Origin: JBCCRH01 sp039208045
GTDB lineage: Bacteria; Bacteroidota; Bacteroidia; Chitinophagales; Saprospiraceae
Assembly (NCBI GenBank): GCA_039208045.1
Contig: JBCCRH010000133.1
Location: forward strand, 1-13,286
DNA length: 13,286 nucleotides
Reading direction: 5' to 3'
Below are positions 1-6,540 of the stretch, piece by piece. The position numbers were made by a program, and so were the translations under genes. The notes below the pieces were generated by a model. The model did not search any database. It was not told the DNA's origin and was given only the letters and a program-made list of their open reading frames with translations. Every line of letters starts with the position of its first letter. Within the stretch, counting starts at the first letter, position 1.

Positions 1-1
1 A

Positions 2-46
2 GAAATTGTAGCCCTTTCTTTCAAGCCTGATATTGGTTACCAGTAA
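2..46 (+). CDS. Possible 3' end of an upstream gene (partial)
   Basis: Reading from base 2, one frame gives the 14-residue end EIVALSFKPDIGYQ followed by a TAA stop at 44-46. The other two forward frames stop by base 30. The peptide is compositionally like the end of a real protein, with alternating hydrophobic residues, but it is too short to assign to a family. It would place another + strand gene about 55 bp before the barrel gene at 101. This is inference from 14 codons only. Confidence 0.3.
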   Translation, partial: EIVALSFKPDIGYQ

Positions 47-100
47 AAAAGAGAATATATTGATTAGCGTTTAAAAAACCAATCACATAACATCTACATT

Positions 101-766
101 ATGAGAAAATTATTTGTTCTGTTTTTTTTGATTTGGACGGCGATTCAGGTGCAGGCGCAGTGGGGAATTGGTTTGCGTGTTGGGACGGGCTCTACCAGTT
201 TGAATGGCCAAAGTTTTAACGTCACCAATAGTGATGGGCTTGCTGAATTTGGCTTGGCCCTACGGGAAGCAAATCTTGGCTTTCATGGAGGCTTGGTGAT
301 TCACTATGAGCGTAGAGCCTTTATCTTTCAGCCTGAAATTTTATTCAATACAGGCACTGCTGAGTACGAATTAACCGACCTCAATAGTACTAACGAAGCA
401 TCAGAGATTTTAAAAGAACGCTTTAACTACCTCGATATTCCTGTTCTATTTGGGCTGCGCGTGGGCCCTTTACATTTCCATGCAGGGCCAGTAGGGCATG
501 TCTTTTTGAGCAATACTTCTGACCTTGGTGATGTGGATGGCTTTCGCCAAGATTTTGAGGAGCTGACGGTAGGCTATCAACTAGGTGGCGGGCTAGATAT
601 TTGGAATTTATCGCTGGATGTGCGCTACGAAGGCAACTTTACAGAATTTGGTAATCAAATTTCTTTTGGTACTACTTCCTATGATTTTGATGACGCTCCT
701 GCAAGGTGGCTCTTCTCTATCGCTTGGATATTCTATGGAGAGGACGATGATGACGACGACGATTAA
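101..766 (+). CDS. Outer-membrane beta-barrel protein (PorT-like) with poly-Asp tail
   Basis: A 221-residue exported protein, probably a small outer-membrane barrel of the PorT / OMP_b-brl_2 kind common in Bacteroidota. Residues 1-19 (MRKLFVLFFLIWTAIQVQA) are a signal peptide with cleavage expected before QWGIGLR. The rest alternates polar and hydrophobic residues with many Gly and aromatic residues, for example FHGGLVIHYERRAFIFQPEI and FNYLDIPVLFGLRVGPLHFH, as in transmembrane beta-strands. The presumed last strand (RWLFSIAWIFYGE) is followed by seven consecutive aspartates before the stop. Barrel substrates of the BAM machinery usually end in an aromatic residue, so this tail is odd. The start is the ATG that gives a complete signal peptide; no clear Shine-Dalgarno is seen. 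A weak promoter-like TATATTGA lies at 56-63. The gene is 74 bp before the sigma factor and may be co-transcribed with it. The specific function is unknown. Confidence 0.8.
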   Translation: MRKLFVLFFLIWTAIQVQAQWGIGLRVGTGSTSLNGQSFNVTNSDGLAEFGLALREANLGFHGGLVIHYERRAFIFQPEILFNTGTAEYELTDLNSTNEASEILKERFNYLDIPVLFGLRVGPLHFHAGPVGHVFLSNTSDLGDVDGFRQDFEELTVGYQLGGGLDIWNLSLDVRYEGNFTEFGNQISFGTTSYDFDDAPARWLFSIAWIFYGEDDDDDDD

Positions 767-789
767 TTTTATCTGAACTTGGATACAAC

Positions 790-835
790 CCGAATCAACT
801 GGCTCGTCTCTTTGAAGTACAACTAGTTGATTCGG
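790..835. repeat. 11-bp perfect inverted repeat just upstream of the sigma factor
   Basis: CCGAATCAACT at 790-800 is repeated exactly in reverse complement as AGTTGATTCGG at 825-835, with a 24-nt spacer. A G-T and a G-C pair can extend the stem inward by two. It ends five bases before the ATG at 841. There is no T tract directly after it, so a simple intrinsic terminator for the barrel gene is not well supported. It could be an operator, possibly autoregulatory, or an RNA hairpin affecting translation of the sigma gene. Its role is inferred; the repeat itself is directly visible. Confidence 0.6.
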
Positions 836-840
836 CACGG

Positions 841-1374
841 ATGAATTTTACCCTTAGCATGACGGAAATGGACCTGATTGAGGCCTGCTTGGACAATAAC
901 CCACTCGCCCAGAAAGAACTCTATAGCAAATACTGTGACGCTATGTATACGACTTCTTATCGTATCACTAGCGATTTTGATTTAGCTAATGATGTGCTTC
1001 AAGAGGCCTTTGTAAAAGTGTTCAAGAACTTACATCAATTCAGAAAAGAGTCGACGCTTGGAGCGTGGATTAAAACAATAGTCGTTAGGACTGCCTTGAG
1101 CAAAATTAAACGAAGAACACATTTTGAGGAATTAGAGGATCATCATACCAAGCATTTAGTAGATTGGGGGCATCATATGGATGCCGATTATTTAGAAAAA
1201 GCGATACAGAGTTTGCCGGAAGGCTACCGAGCCGTGTTTGTAATGATTGAGGTGGAGGGATACTCCCACAAGGAAGTGGCGCAGATGCTTGGCATTTCAG
1301 TAGGTACTTCTAAATCACAACTCTTTTATGCCAAGAAGAAATTACGACAAATTTTAGCGCCTTTTATCAAATAG
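841..1374 (+). CDS. ECF-type RNA polymerase sigma factor
   Basis: A 177-residue sigma-70 family factor of the extracytoplasmic-function class, which redirects RNA polymerase to a specific regulon. The sigma-2 domain covers about residues 24-92, with DVLQEAFVKVFKNLHQFR matching core-binding and -10-recognition helices. The sigma-4 domain covers about 119-172, with the family sequence LPEGYRAVF and a helix-turn-helix at YSHKEVAQMLGISVGTSKS. The linker between them is short and there is no extra C-terminal domain. An alternative ATG at 859 would begin MTEMDLIEACL, which matches how Bacteroidota ECF factors usually begin, so the six extra N-terminal residues are uncertain. Neither start has a strong Shine-Dalgarno. 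The next gene begins six bases after the stop, so the two are almost certainly one transcript, the usual sigma / anti-sigma arrangement. The inverted repeat at 790-835 may control it. Confidence 0.93.
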   Translation: MNFTLSMTEMDLIEACLDNNPLAQKELYSKYCDAMYTTSYRITSDFDLANDVLQEAFVKVFKNLHQFRKESTLGAWIKTIVVRTALSKIKRRTHFEELEDHHTKHLVDWGHHMDADYLEKAIQSLPEGYRAVFVMIEVEGYSHKEVAQMLGISVGTSKSQLFYAKKKLRQILAPFIK

Positions 1375-1380
1375 CATAGG

Positions 1381-1995
1381 ATGACGGAAGAGAAAAATAA
1401 GCAAACATTGGATGCAGCTTTAGCCAAGCTAAAGCCTTACAAAGCGCCAGCACATATCTGGAAAGGCATCCATCTTGATTTGCAGCAGTATAATAAAGAA
1501 GCTACGCTTAGGGAAGCTATGGCGCAGTTGCCTACTTATAAAGCCCCTCCTGCAAGTTGGGAAGCTATTGAAGTAAAACTACAACAACCTGAGCGTAAGC
1601 GACTAACCATTAGCTGGTACCATTATGCAGCAGCCGCCTCAGTTGCCCTACTGCTGTCTGTGGGATGGTACTTTAGTGGAAGTAACGATACAGCAGCTAC
1701 CATAGCCTTTCAATACTCAGAGGAAGTGATCGATGAAGGACTTTTTGAATCGGACTGGGAGAAAGACCAAGCAGATATGCAAGCTATATTTGCCCAATTT
1801 GAAAGAAGCCCACAGGCCAAGCAAGCCAAACAATACGAAGTTTTACTAGTTGAATATGCAGAATTAAACGACGCTAAAGCAGAGATCGAAGCCATTATGA
1901 GTACGTATAAGAATGACGCTTCGCTCGTCCGTCAAATGAGCAAAATTGAAATCGAACGCTCCCGTATTATCAAACAAATGGTTAGTTTAATCTAG
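1381..1995 (+). CDS. One-pass membrane protein with duplicated motif; candidate anti-sigma factor
   Basis: A 204-residue protein translated straight after the ECF sigma gene (six-base gap, AGG just before the ATG). Residues 9-36 and 42-69 are two copies of one 28-residue unit, 14/28 identical by eye, built around Y-K-A-P-x3-W-x2-I and ending L-Q-Q. One transmembrane helix lies at about 79-99 (YHYAAAASVALLLSVGWYF). Residues 110-204 are highly charged and probably helical, with a coiled-coil look. The protein contains no cysteine, so it is not a zinc-binding anti-sigma domain of the HxxxCxxC type. By position and topology it is a candidate membrane anchor for the sigma factor, with the N-terminal repeats in the cytoplasm. 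That role is inferred; no known anti-sigma domain is recognised. The following gene starts seven bases after its stop. Confidence 0.75.
   Translation: MTEEKNKQTLDAALAKLKPYKAPAHIWKGIHLDLQQYNKEATLREAMAQLPTYKAPPASWEAIEVKLQQPERKRLTISWYHYAAAASVALLLSVGWYFSGSNDTAATIAFQYSEEVIDEGLFESDWEKDQADMQAIFAQFERSPQAKQAKQYEVLLVEYAELNDAKAEIEAIMSTYKNDASLVRQMSKIEIERSRIIKQMVSLI
1405..1587 (+). repeat. Tandem 28-codon duplication inside the candidate anti-sigma gene
   Basis: The two units span 1405-1488 and 1504-1587, separated by five codons. At protein level they share T-L, A, A, L, Y-K-A-P, W, I and L-Q-Q at matching positions. The DNA is much less similar than the protein, which suggests an old duplication kept by selection. 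Confidence 0.8.
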
Positions 1996-2002
1996 GGAAA
2001 AC

Positions 2003-2926
2003 ATGAAATACAACTTCATTCACATAGGCCTTTTCCTATTGAGCGGCCTCTTATCTTTTCCTATCAGCACCTTTGCTCAAACAACAGTGCAAGTGGTCAC
2101 CAAAAGAATTGAAAAAACCTTCAATTTTAAAGCTGGCTATGAGCTCAATATCGAAGGAGAAAAAGCAAAAGTGGACATTCAGACTTGGGACCAGCCACAG
2201 ATAAAGGTCGTACTAGAAATCAGTGCCAAACATCAAGATCAAGCAATAGCCGAGCAAGAACTAGAGCAGGTGCGCTACCTGACGGATCGAATCAAGAACA
2301 AAATCTACTTGCGTAACTACTATGCTAAAGAAGAAGGAGAAGGCGACCCCGAATCGATCTTAAGTGCTAATTATCAAATTCTAGTGCCCGAAGAATGCCC
2401 TGTATATCTCAAGAACTATTTTGGAGTAGCCAATATCAGTGATTTAACCAATCGACTTCGCGTCAGTGGAGAGTTTGCCAGTATCGGCCTTCAAAACGTG
2501 AGTGGCCAAGTGGATGTCACCACCCGATTTGGTGATTTAACGGGCAACCTACTAGATGGCTTATTTAATATTAATGCCCGCCGCTCTGATATTTTGCTTA
2601 CTGATATCAGTGGCCAGTACAACATTCAAGCCCAATATGGTACCATCGAAATTTTTGCGGATGAAAAACTGATCAACCTCAACCTAGAAGCAGAAAAGTC
2701 AGATGTCTACTTTTATACCAACAACCCCACTGCTTTCGCTTACGATATCAATACCCGCTTTTCGAATATCGATCTGCCTAGCCATATGAAATTTGATTAC
2801 AATGCCAACAACTTTGAGTTGCGCAAAGCTCGATTCAGACCCAAGCAGGAAGTCTATTCAAATATCGTTTTGACGATTACCTTTGGGGATTTGGCGGTTG
2901 GGAAGAAGCGGGCGGCTAAGCCGTAA
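2003..2926 (+). CDS. Exported DUF4097-like beta-repeat protein
   Basis: A 307-residue secreted or surface protein. Residues 1-25 form a signal peptide (MKYNFIHIGLFLLSGLLSF, then PISTFA). From about residue 35 to 295 it has short repeating beta-strand units with G-D, S-D and N-I turns, for example VSGQVDVTTRFGDLTGNLLD, DILLTDISGQYNIQAQYGTI and EKSDVYFYTNNPTAFAYDIN. This is typical of the DUF4097 adhesin-like, probably beta-helical family. No catalytic motif is seen. It is the third gene of the sigma cluster, seven bases after the candidate anti-sigma gene, so it is likely part of the same unit as sensor, effector or target; which one is unknown. The C-terminal basic tail (GKKRAAKP) overlaps a small GC-rich stem-loop. 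It converges on glpK with only four bases between the stops. Confidence 0.75.
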   Translation: MKYNFIHIGLFLLSGLLSFPISTFAQTTVQVVTKRIEKTFNFKAGYELNIEGEKAKVDIQTWDQPQIKVVLEISAKHQDQAIAEQELEQVRYLTDRIKNKIYLRNYYAKEEGEGDPESILSANYQILVPEECPVYLKNYFGVANISDLTNRLRVSGEFASIGLQNVSGQVDVTTRFGDLTGNLLDGLFNINARRSDILLTDISGQYNIQAQYGTIEIFADEKLINLNLEAEKSDVYFYTNNPTAFAYDINTRFSNIDLPSHMKFDYNANNFELRKARFRPKQEVYSNIVLTITFGDLAVGKKRAAKP

Positions 2927-2932
2927 GTTTTT
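2913..2932 (+). terminator. Small stem-loop with T tract at the end of the sigma cluster
   Basis: CGGC-TAA-GCCG at 2913-2923 overlaps the end of the DUF4097-like gene and is followed closely by TTTTT at 2928-2932. The stem is only four GC pairs, so this is a weak rho-independent terminator candidate for the + strand genes. Confidence 0.35.
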
Positions 2933-4424
2933 ATTCCTCCCGCTCCCAATCCATCGTTCGCCGAACTGCTTTCAACCAGCCTTTGTACAAGGCATTGCGC
3001 TCCTGGTCTACCATCACCGATTCGAAGGTATGATCTAATTGCCATTTCTCAGCTAACTCTTCCTTCTTCCAGAAGCCTACGGCTAAGCCTGCCAGATAAG
3101 CCGCTCCCAGCGCAGTGGTCTCGATAATGCTTGGTCGCTCTACGCGCACATCTAGGATGTCCGCTTGAAACTGCATGAGCAGGTTGTTGGCGCTGGCTCC
3201 GCCATCTACTCGTAGTGCTTTTAAGTCCATACCGGCGTCTTTTTTCATGGCATCGAGTACGTCTCTAGTTTGGTAGGCTAAGGATTCGAGGGTGGCGCGT
3301 ATGAGGTGGGCTTTGGTGGTGCCTCTAGTCAAGCCAAAAATGGCGCCTCTAGCGTACATATCCCAGTAAGGGGCGCCTAGGCCAGCAAAAGCAGGTACGA
3401 CGTATACGCCATCGGGATGCTCGACCTTCATGGCAAAATACTCAGAATCAGGAGATTCATCGATGATCTTTAAACCGTCTCTTAACCATTGAATGGCAGC
3501 ACCAGCTATGAAAACAGAGCCTTCCAGGGCATAGTACACTTTGCCATCTAAGCCCCACGCGATCGTCGTTAGTAGCCCTGCTTTGGAAGTGACCATCTCC
3601 TCCCCTGTGTTGAGTAGCATAAAGCATCCGGTACCATAGGTATTTTTAGCCATCCCCTTTTCGTGGCAAGCTTGCCCAAAGAGGGCTGCTTGCTGATCGC
3701 CTGCGATGCCACTAATGGGGATGGGCGCGCCAAATAGCTTGCTTTGGGTTTCCCCAAATACTTCGCTAGAAGGCTTTACGCTGGGTAGCATACTGGCGGG
3801 AATAGCTAGCTCTTTTAGCATTTTTTCGTCCCAGCGCAGCTCTTTTATGTTATACAGGAGTGTGCGAGAGGCATTGGTGTAGTCTGTGATATGTACTTTG
3901 CCACCGGTCAGTTTCCAGACTAGCCAACTGTCGACCGTACCGAAGAGCAAGTCACCGGCTTCAGCCCGTGCGCGAGCGCCTTCTACATGATCTAGCATCC
4001 ACTTTACCTTGGTGCCTGAGAAGTAGGCATCGATCACTAAGCCTGTATTTTGGCGGATATAGCTTTCTAAGCCTTTGGCTTTCAACTCATCACAAATACC
4101 CGCCGTACGACGGTCTTGCCAGACAATAGCATTCATAATGGGCTCGCCGGTTTGCTTGTCCCATACTACAGTGGTCTCTCTTTGGTTGGTAATGCCAATA
4201 GCAGCGATCTGGCTAGCAGCTATATTATTGTTCCTCAGTACCTGTTTGGCCACTTTTAGCTGAGCATTCCAAATTTCTACCGGGTTATGCTCCACCCAGC
4301 CGGGCTTCGGATAAATCTGCGTAAACTCTTGCTGTGCAGTGGCAAAAATGCTTCCTTCTTTGGTAAAAAGAATGGCACGAGAGCTGGTAGTGCCTTGATC
4401 GAGGGCTAAAATAAATCGCTGCAT
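2931..4424 (-). CDS. glpK: Glycerol kinase
   Basis: ATP-dependent phosphorylation of glycerol to sn-glycerol 3-phosphate in the cytoplasm, feeding glycolysis and phospholipid synthesis. At 497 residues it is full length (E. coli enzyme about 502). FGGY-kinase motifs are in order: ATP-binding DQGTTSSR at 9-16, PGWVEHNP at 41-48, glycerol-binding NQRE at 80-83, GTVDSWLVW at 162-170, and GIAGDQQAALFG at 239-250 with D243 at the catalytic-base position. KNTYGTGCF and the C-terminal GLGAPYWD and VDGGASANN segments follow. The His-containing loop phosphorylated by the PTS in many Firmicutes enzymes is not apparent near SKLFGAPIPISG. The ATG at 4424 gives the standard N-terminus MQRFILALDQG. No glpF or glpD lies beside it, so it appears to be a single-gene unit. 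A good Bacteroidota promoter lies at 4538-4568. Confidence 0.97.
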   Translation of the reverse strand: MQRFILALDQGTTSSRAILFTKEGSIFATAQQEFTQIYPKPGWVEHNPVEIWNAQLKVAKQVLRNNNIAASQIAAIGITNQRETTVVWDKQTGEPIMNAIVWQDRRTAGICDELKAKGLESYIRQNTGLVIDAYFSGTKVKWMLDHVEGARARAEAGDLLFGTVDSWLVWKLTGGKVHITDYTNASRTLLYNIKELRWDEKMLKELAIPASMLPSVKPSSEVFGETQSKLFGAPIPISGIAGDQQAALFGQACHEKGMAKNTYGTGCFMLLNTGEEMVTSKAGLLTTIAWGLDGKVYYALEGSVFIAGAAIQWLRDGLKIIDESPDSEYFAMKVEHPDGVYVVPAFAGLGAPYWDMYARGAIFGLTRGTTKAHLIRATLESLAYQTRDVLDAMKKDAGMDLKALRVDGGASANNLLMQFQADILDVRVERPSIIETTALGAAYLAGLAVGFWKKEELAEKWQLDHTFESVMVDQERNALYKGWLKAVRRTMDWEREE

Positions 4425-4470
4425 AGGGACGGCTATTTTTGTAAATCCTAATAAAATTCTAAACTATGGT

Positions 4471-4538
4471 GCTCCTTACGACATTGAAGTAAGAGCATCT
4501 ATGGATGGCATGCTAGAAGCGACTTCCATACTAGCTCT
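4471..4538. repeat. Overlapping inverted repeats in the glpK-bshC intergenic region
   Basis: Two potential stem-loops share the segment at 4491-4496. The first pairs GCTCCTTAC (4471-4479) with GTAAGAGC (4489-4496), eight pairs with one bulged C. The second pairs AGAGCATCTATGGA (4492-4505) with TCCATACTAGCTCT (4525-4538), 11 of 14 positions matching. They cannot form at the same time. The right arm of the second touches the putative glpK -7 box, so it could equally be a protein-binding site. Function is inferred. Confidence 0.45.
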
Positions 4539-4568
4539 AAATATAATGTAACCGAGAGGTATTCCAAA
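4538..4568 (-). promoter_or_regulatory. Bacteroidota-type promoter for glpK
   Basis: On the - strand TTTG (4568-4565) is followed after 19 bp by TATATTTA (4545-4538). This matches the Bacteroidota primary-sigma consensus TTTG, about 19-21 bp, then TAnnTTTG, with one base off at the end. Transcription would start near 4532, giving glpK a leader of roughly 105 nt that contains the stem-loop at 4471-4496. The same bases on the + strand read TATAAT (4542-4547) and could serve bshC, but no good -35 partner is seen there. Confidence 0.5.
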
Positions 4569-4600
4569 ACAAAAGCCTTAAACTAACTGACTTACCGCCA

Positions 4601-6193
4601 ATGGAGATTATTCGTTTACCCTTTGACCAGGTTCCACAATTATCTAGCCGAGATAAAGCCTACGCCAACCAAGACCCTAAACTAAGACCGTTCTTTAAAT
4701 ATCCTGTATCGCTGGACGCTTTTGAGCAAGTAATTGCAGATAAGTCAACGGCTACGATAGATAGAGCACTACTGGTAGAAGTGCTACAAAAACAATATGC
4801 TAGCTTAGCCAGCTCTCCCCTCACCCAACAAAATATAGAGGCATTGCAGGACGAGCGCACCTTTACAGTCGTTACAGCTCACCAACCCAGTCTGTTTACA
4901 GGCCCACTGTACTACATCTATAAAATCTGCTCAACCATCCATTTAGCGAAAGCGCTAAAAGAGCACTACCCCAGCTACCAGTTTGTACCCGTGTTTATTA
5001 CCGGTGGTGAAGATCATGACTTTGAAGAAGTTAACCACATGCATCTATTTGGCAAGACCGTCCAATGGGAGAACAACGAAAGCGGGGCGGTAGCCATGAT
5101 GCAAGCACAGAGCTTACGCCCTGCTTTGGCAGAGCTTAAGGATATTCTTGGGACATCTGAAAACGCTCAGGAAATTTATCACACCCTAGAAAAGGCCTAT
5201 ACTAGCCATGAAACCTACGGCCCTTGCACTATTGACTATGTCAATGCGCTATTCAAAGAGGATGGTTTAGTAGTAATTGATATGAACGATCGCCAGCTGA
5301 AGAGGGCCTTTATTCCTTATATCAAAAAAGAAATATTTGAGCAACCTTCGCAAAGCTTGGTAGAGCAGACAACCGCAGAGCTAGAAGCAGCAGGCTTTTC
5401 AGGACAAGCGTTCCCGCGAGAGATTAATTTTTTCTACTTACAAGATCAGAGTCGAGAGCGTATTGTGGAAGAGGAAGGACAGTTTAAGGTATTGAATACG
5501 ACCTTAAGCTTTACCAAAGAGGGGCTAGAGGCAGAAATTGAAGCCCATCCAGAGCGATTTAGCCCTAATGTGGTAATGCGGCCACTTTACCAAGAAGTGA
5601 TCTTACCCAATTTGGCCTATATAGGTGGAGGGGGTGAACTAGCTTATTGGCTAGAGCGCCAGCGCCAATTTGAGCATTTTGAGGTCAATTTTCCGATGCT
5701 TATTCGACGTAACTCCGTGCTTTGGATCGATAAGGGTAATGCTAAGCGGATGGATAAATTGAACCTAGAACTAGGAGAGCTATTTGAAGAGGTAGAAGGG
5801 CTAATTAAGCAATATGTAAAGCAAAATACAGACAACGAGATTAGCCTCAAGCAGGAAAAGAAAGATATAAAGCTCATATTAGACCGCGTGCAACAAAAAG
5901 CAGAGGAGGTCGATCCAACACTAATCAAAGCGACCAAGGCGGAAATTGCCAAGCTTATGAACAGCCTTTCCAACCTGGAAAATAAACTGATGCGTGCAGA
6001 AAAGCAGCGGCACGATATAGCGATCAATCAAATCCGAACCTTAAACGAAAAGCTATTTCCTGGCGGAGGCTTGCAAGAGCGGTATGACAACTTTTTGGGC
6101 TTGTACCTAAAGTATGGAGATGCTTTTTTTGAAACGCTTAAGCAAGCACTTAATCCTTTGGAAAAAGGATTTATCGTGATTATTGATAGATAA
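4601..6193 (+). CDS. bshC: Bacillithiol synthase (putative cysteine ligase) BshC
   Basis: Adds L-cysteine to glucosaminyl-malate in the last step of bacillithiol synthesis; bacillithiol is the low-molecular-weight thiol of many Bacillota and Bacteroidota. At 530 residues it has the normal family length (about 540). Recognised motifs are VTAHQPSLFTGPLYY (91-105), typical of the Rossmann-like N-terminal part; GEDHDFEEVNH (136-146), the family signature; and GGGGELAYWLERQRQFE before the C-terminal half. A long charged coiled-coil segment (about 390-480) precedes LFPGGGLQERYDNF, a conserved C-terminal motif. The start MEIIRLPFDQ fits the family. bshA and bshB are not in this window. It diverges from glpK and converges with the cupin gene, with four bases between the stops. 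Confidence 0.95.
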   Translation: MEIIRLPFDQVPQLSSRDKAYANQDPKLRPFFKYPVSLDAFEQVIADKSTATIDRALLVEVLQKQYASLASSPLTQQNIEALQDERTFTVVTAHQPSLFTGPLYYIYKICSTIHLAKALKEHYPSYQFVPVFITGGEDHDFEEVNHMHLFGKTVQWENNESGAVAMMQAQSLRPALAELKDILGTSENAQEIYHTLEKAYTSHETYGPCTIDYVNALFKEDGLVVIDMNDRQLKRAFIPYIKKEIFEQPSQSLVEQTTAELEAAGFSGQAFPREINFFYLQDQSRERIVEEEGQFKVLNTTLSFTKEGLEAEIEAHPERFSPNVVMRPLYQEVILPNLAYIGGGGELAYWLERQRQFEHFEVNFPMLIRRNSVLWIDKGNAKRMDKLNLELGELFEEVEGLIKQYVKQNTDNEISLKQEKKDIKLILDRVQQKAEEVDPTLIKATKAEIAKLMNSLSNLENKLMRAEKQRHDIAINQIRTLNEKLFPGGGLQERYDNFLGLYLKYGDAFFETLKQALNPLEKGFIVIIDR

Positions 6194-6194
6194 G

Positions 6195-6212
6195 AGGCTA
6201 CTCTGGTAGCTT
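6195..6212. terminator. Stem-loop between convergent bshC and cupin genes
   Basis: GCTAC-TCTG-GTAGC at 6197-6210 can be extended by a G-T and an A-T pair to 6195-6212. It sits right after the bshC stop and overlaps the last codons and stop of the cupin gene on the other strand. No strong T tract follows on either side, so bidirectional termination is plausible but not firm. Confidence 0.4.
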
Positions 6213-6533
6213 ATAATCTTCCCGAACAGGATTGAAAATATCCACTAAACGGCAATCTGTATGCGCAATAGCAGAATGTGGAACATTAGGGGGAACGGTA
6301 ACTACCGTTCCGGCGGTACACAAGTAGGTTTCTCCGCCCACCGTCATTTCCAATTCTCCACTAAGCACATTCGTGACTTGCTCGTGAATATGGTGATGCT
6401 CTGGCAATCTACTACCTGCCTCTACCCGAAAGTGAGCGATCGTAAGGCCATCCGTATGTACCATACGGCCATGAAAACCAGGCACTAACTCTTGCTCTGG
6501 TACGGTATCAATTAGTGTAAAATACCCTTCCAT
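6198..6533 (-). CDS. Small single-domain cupin, KdgF-like
   Basis: A 111-residue metal-binding cupin. Motif 1 is PEHHHIHEQVTNVLSGELE (45-63), giving probable ligands H46, H48 and Q52; motif 2 is PPNVPHSA (81-88) with H86 as the last ligand. The pattern HxHxxEQ, then VLxGELEMTVGGE, and the end VDIFNPVREDY resemble KdgF-type cupins, which linearise unsaturated uronates from pectin or alginate breakdown. No sugar-acid genes lie nearby, so the substrate is open. There is no signal peptide, so it should be cytoplasmic. It is the second gene of a - strand pair, starting seven bases after the stop of the isochorismatase-like gene, which suggests co-transcription. Confidence 0.85.
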   Translation of the reverse strand: MEGYFTLIDTVPEQELVPGFHGRMVHTDGLTIAHFRVEAGSRLPEHHHIHEQVTNVLSGELEMTVGGETYLCTAGTVVTVPPNVPHSAIAHTDCRLVDIFNPVREDYKLPE

Positions 6534-6540
6534 TGTGTTG

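Noticed and set aside
745..763. Asp codon run as a contingency or slippage repeat
   Set aside because: The GAT and GAC codons are mixed irregularly, so it is not a perfect short tandem repeat prone to slippage.
608..838. A 76-codon open frame on the - strand
   Set aside because: It mostly overlaps the barrel gene, and its poly-Val/Ile stretch is the reverse complement of the Asp run.
4434..4441. TATTTTTG on the + strand, an exact TAnnTTTG match upstream of bshC
   Set aside because: No TTTG or TTG lies 19-21 bp upstream and it sits beside the glpK start, 160 bp from bshC. It is probably a chance match in AT-rich DNA.
5644..6027. A 127-codon open frame on the - strand rich in Ser, Leu and Cys
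   Set aside because: It is the reverse of the charged coiled-coil part of bshC; Ser/Leu/Phe-rich shadows are expected there.
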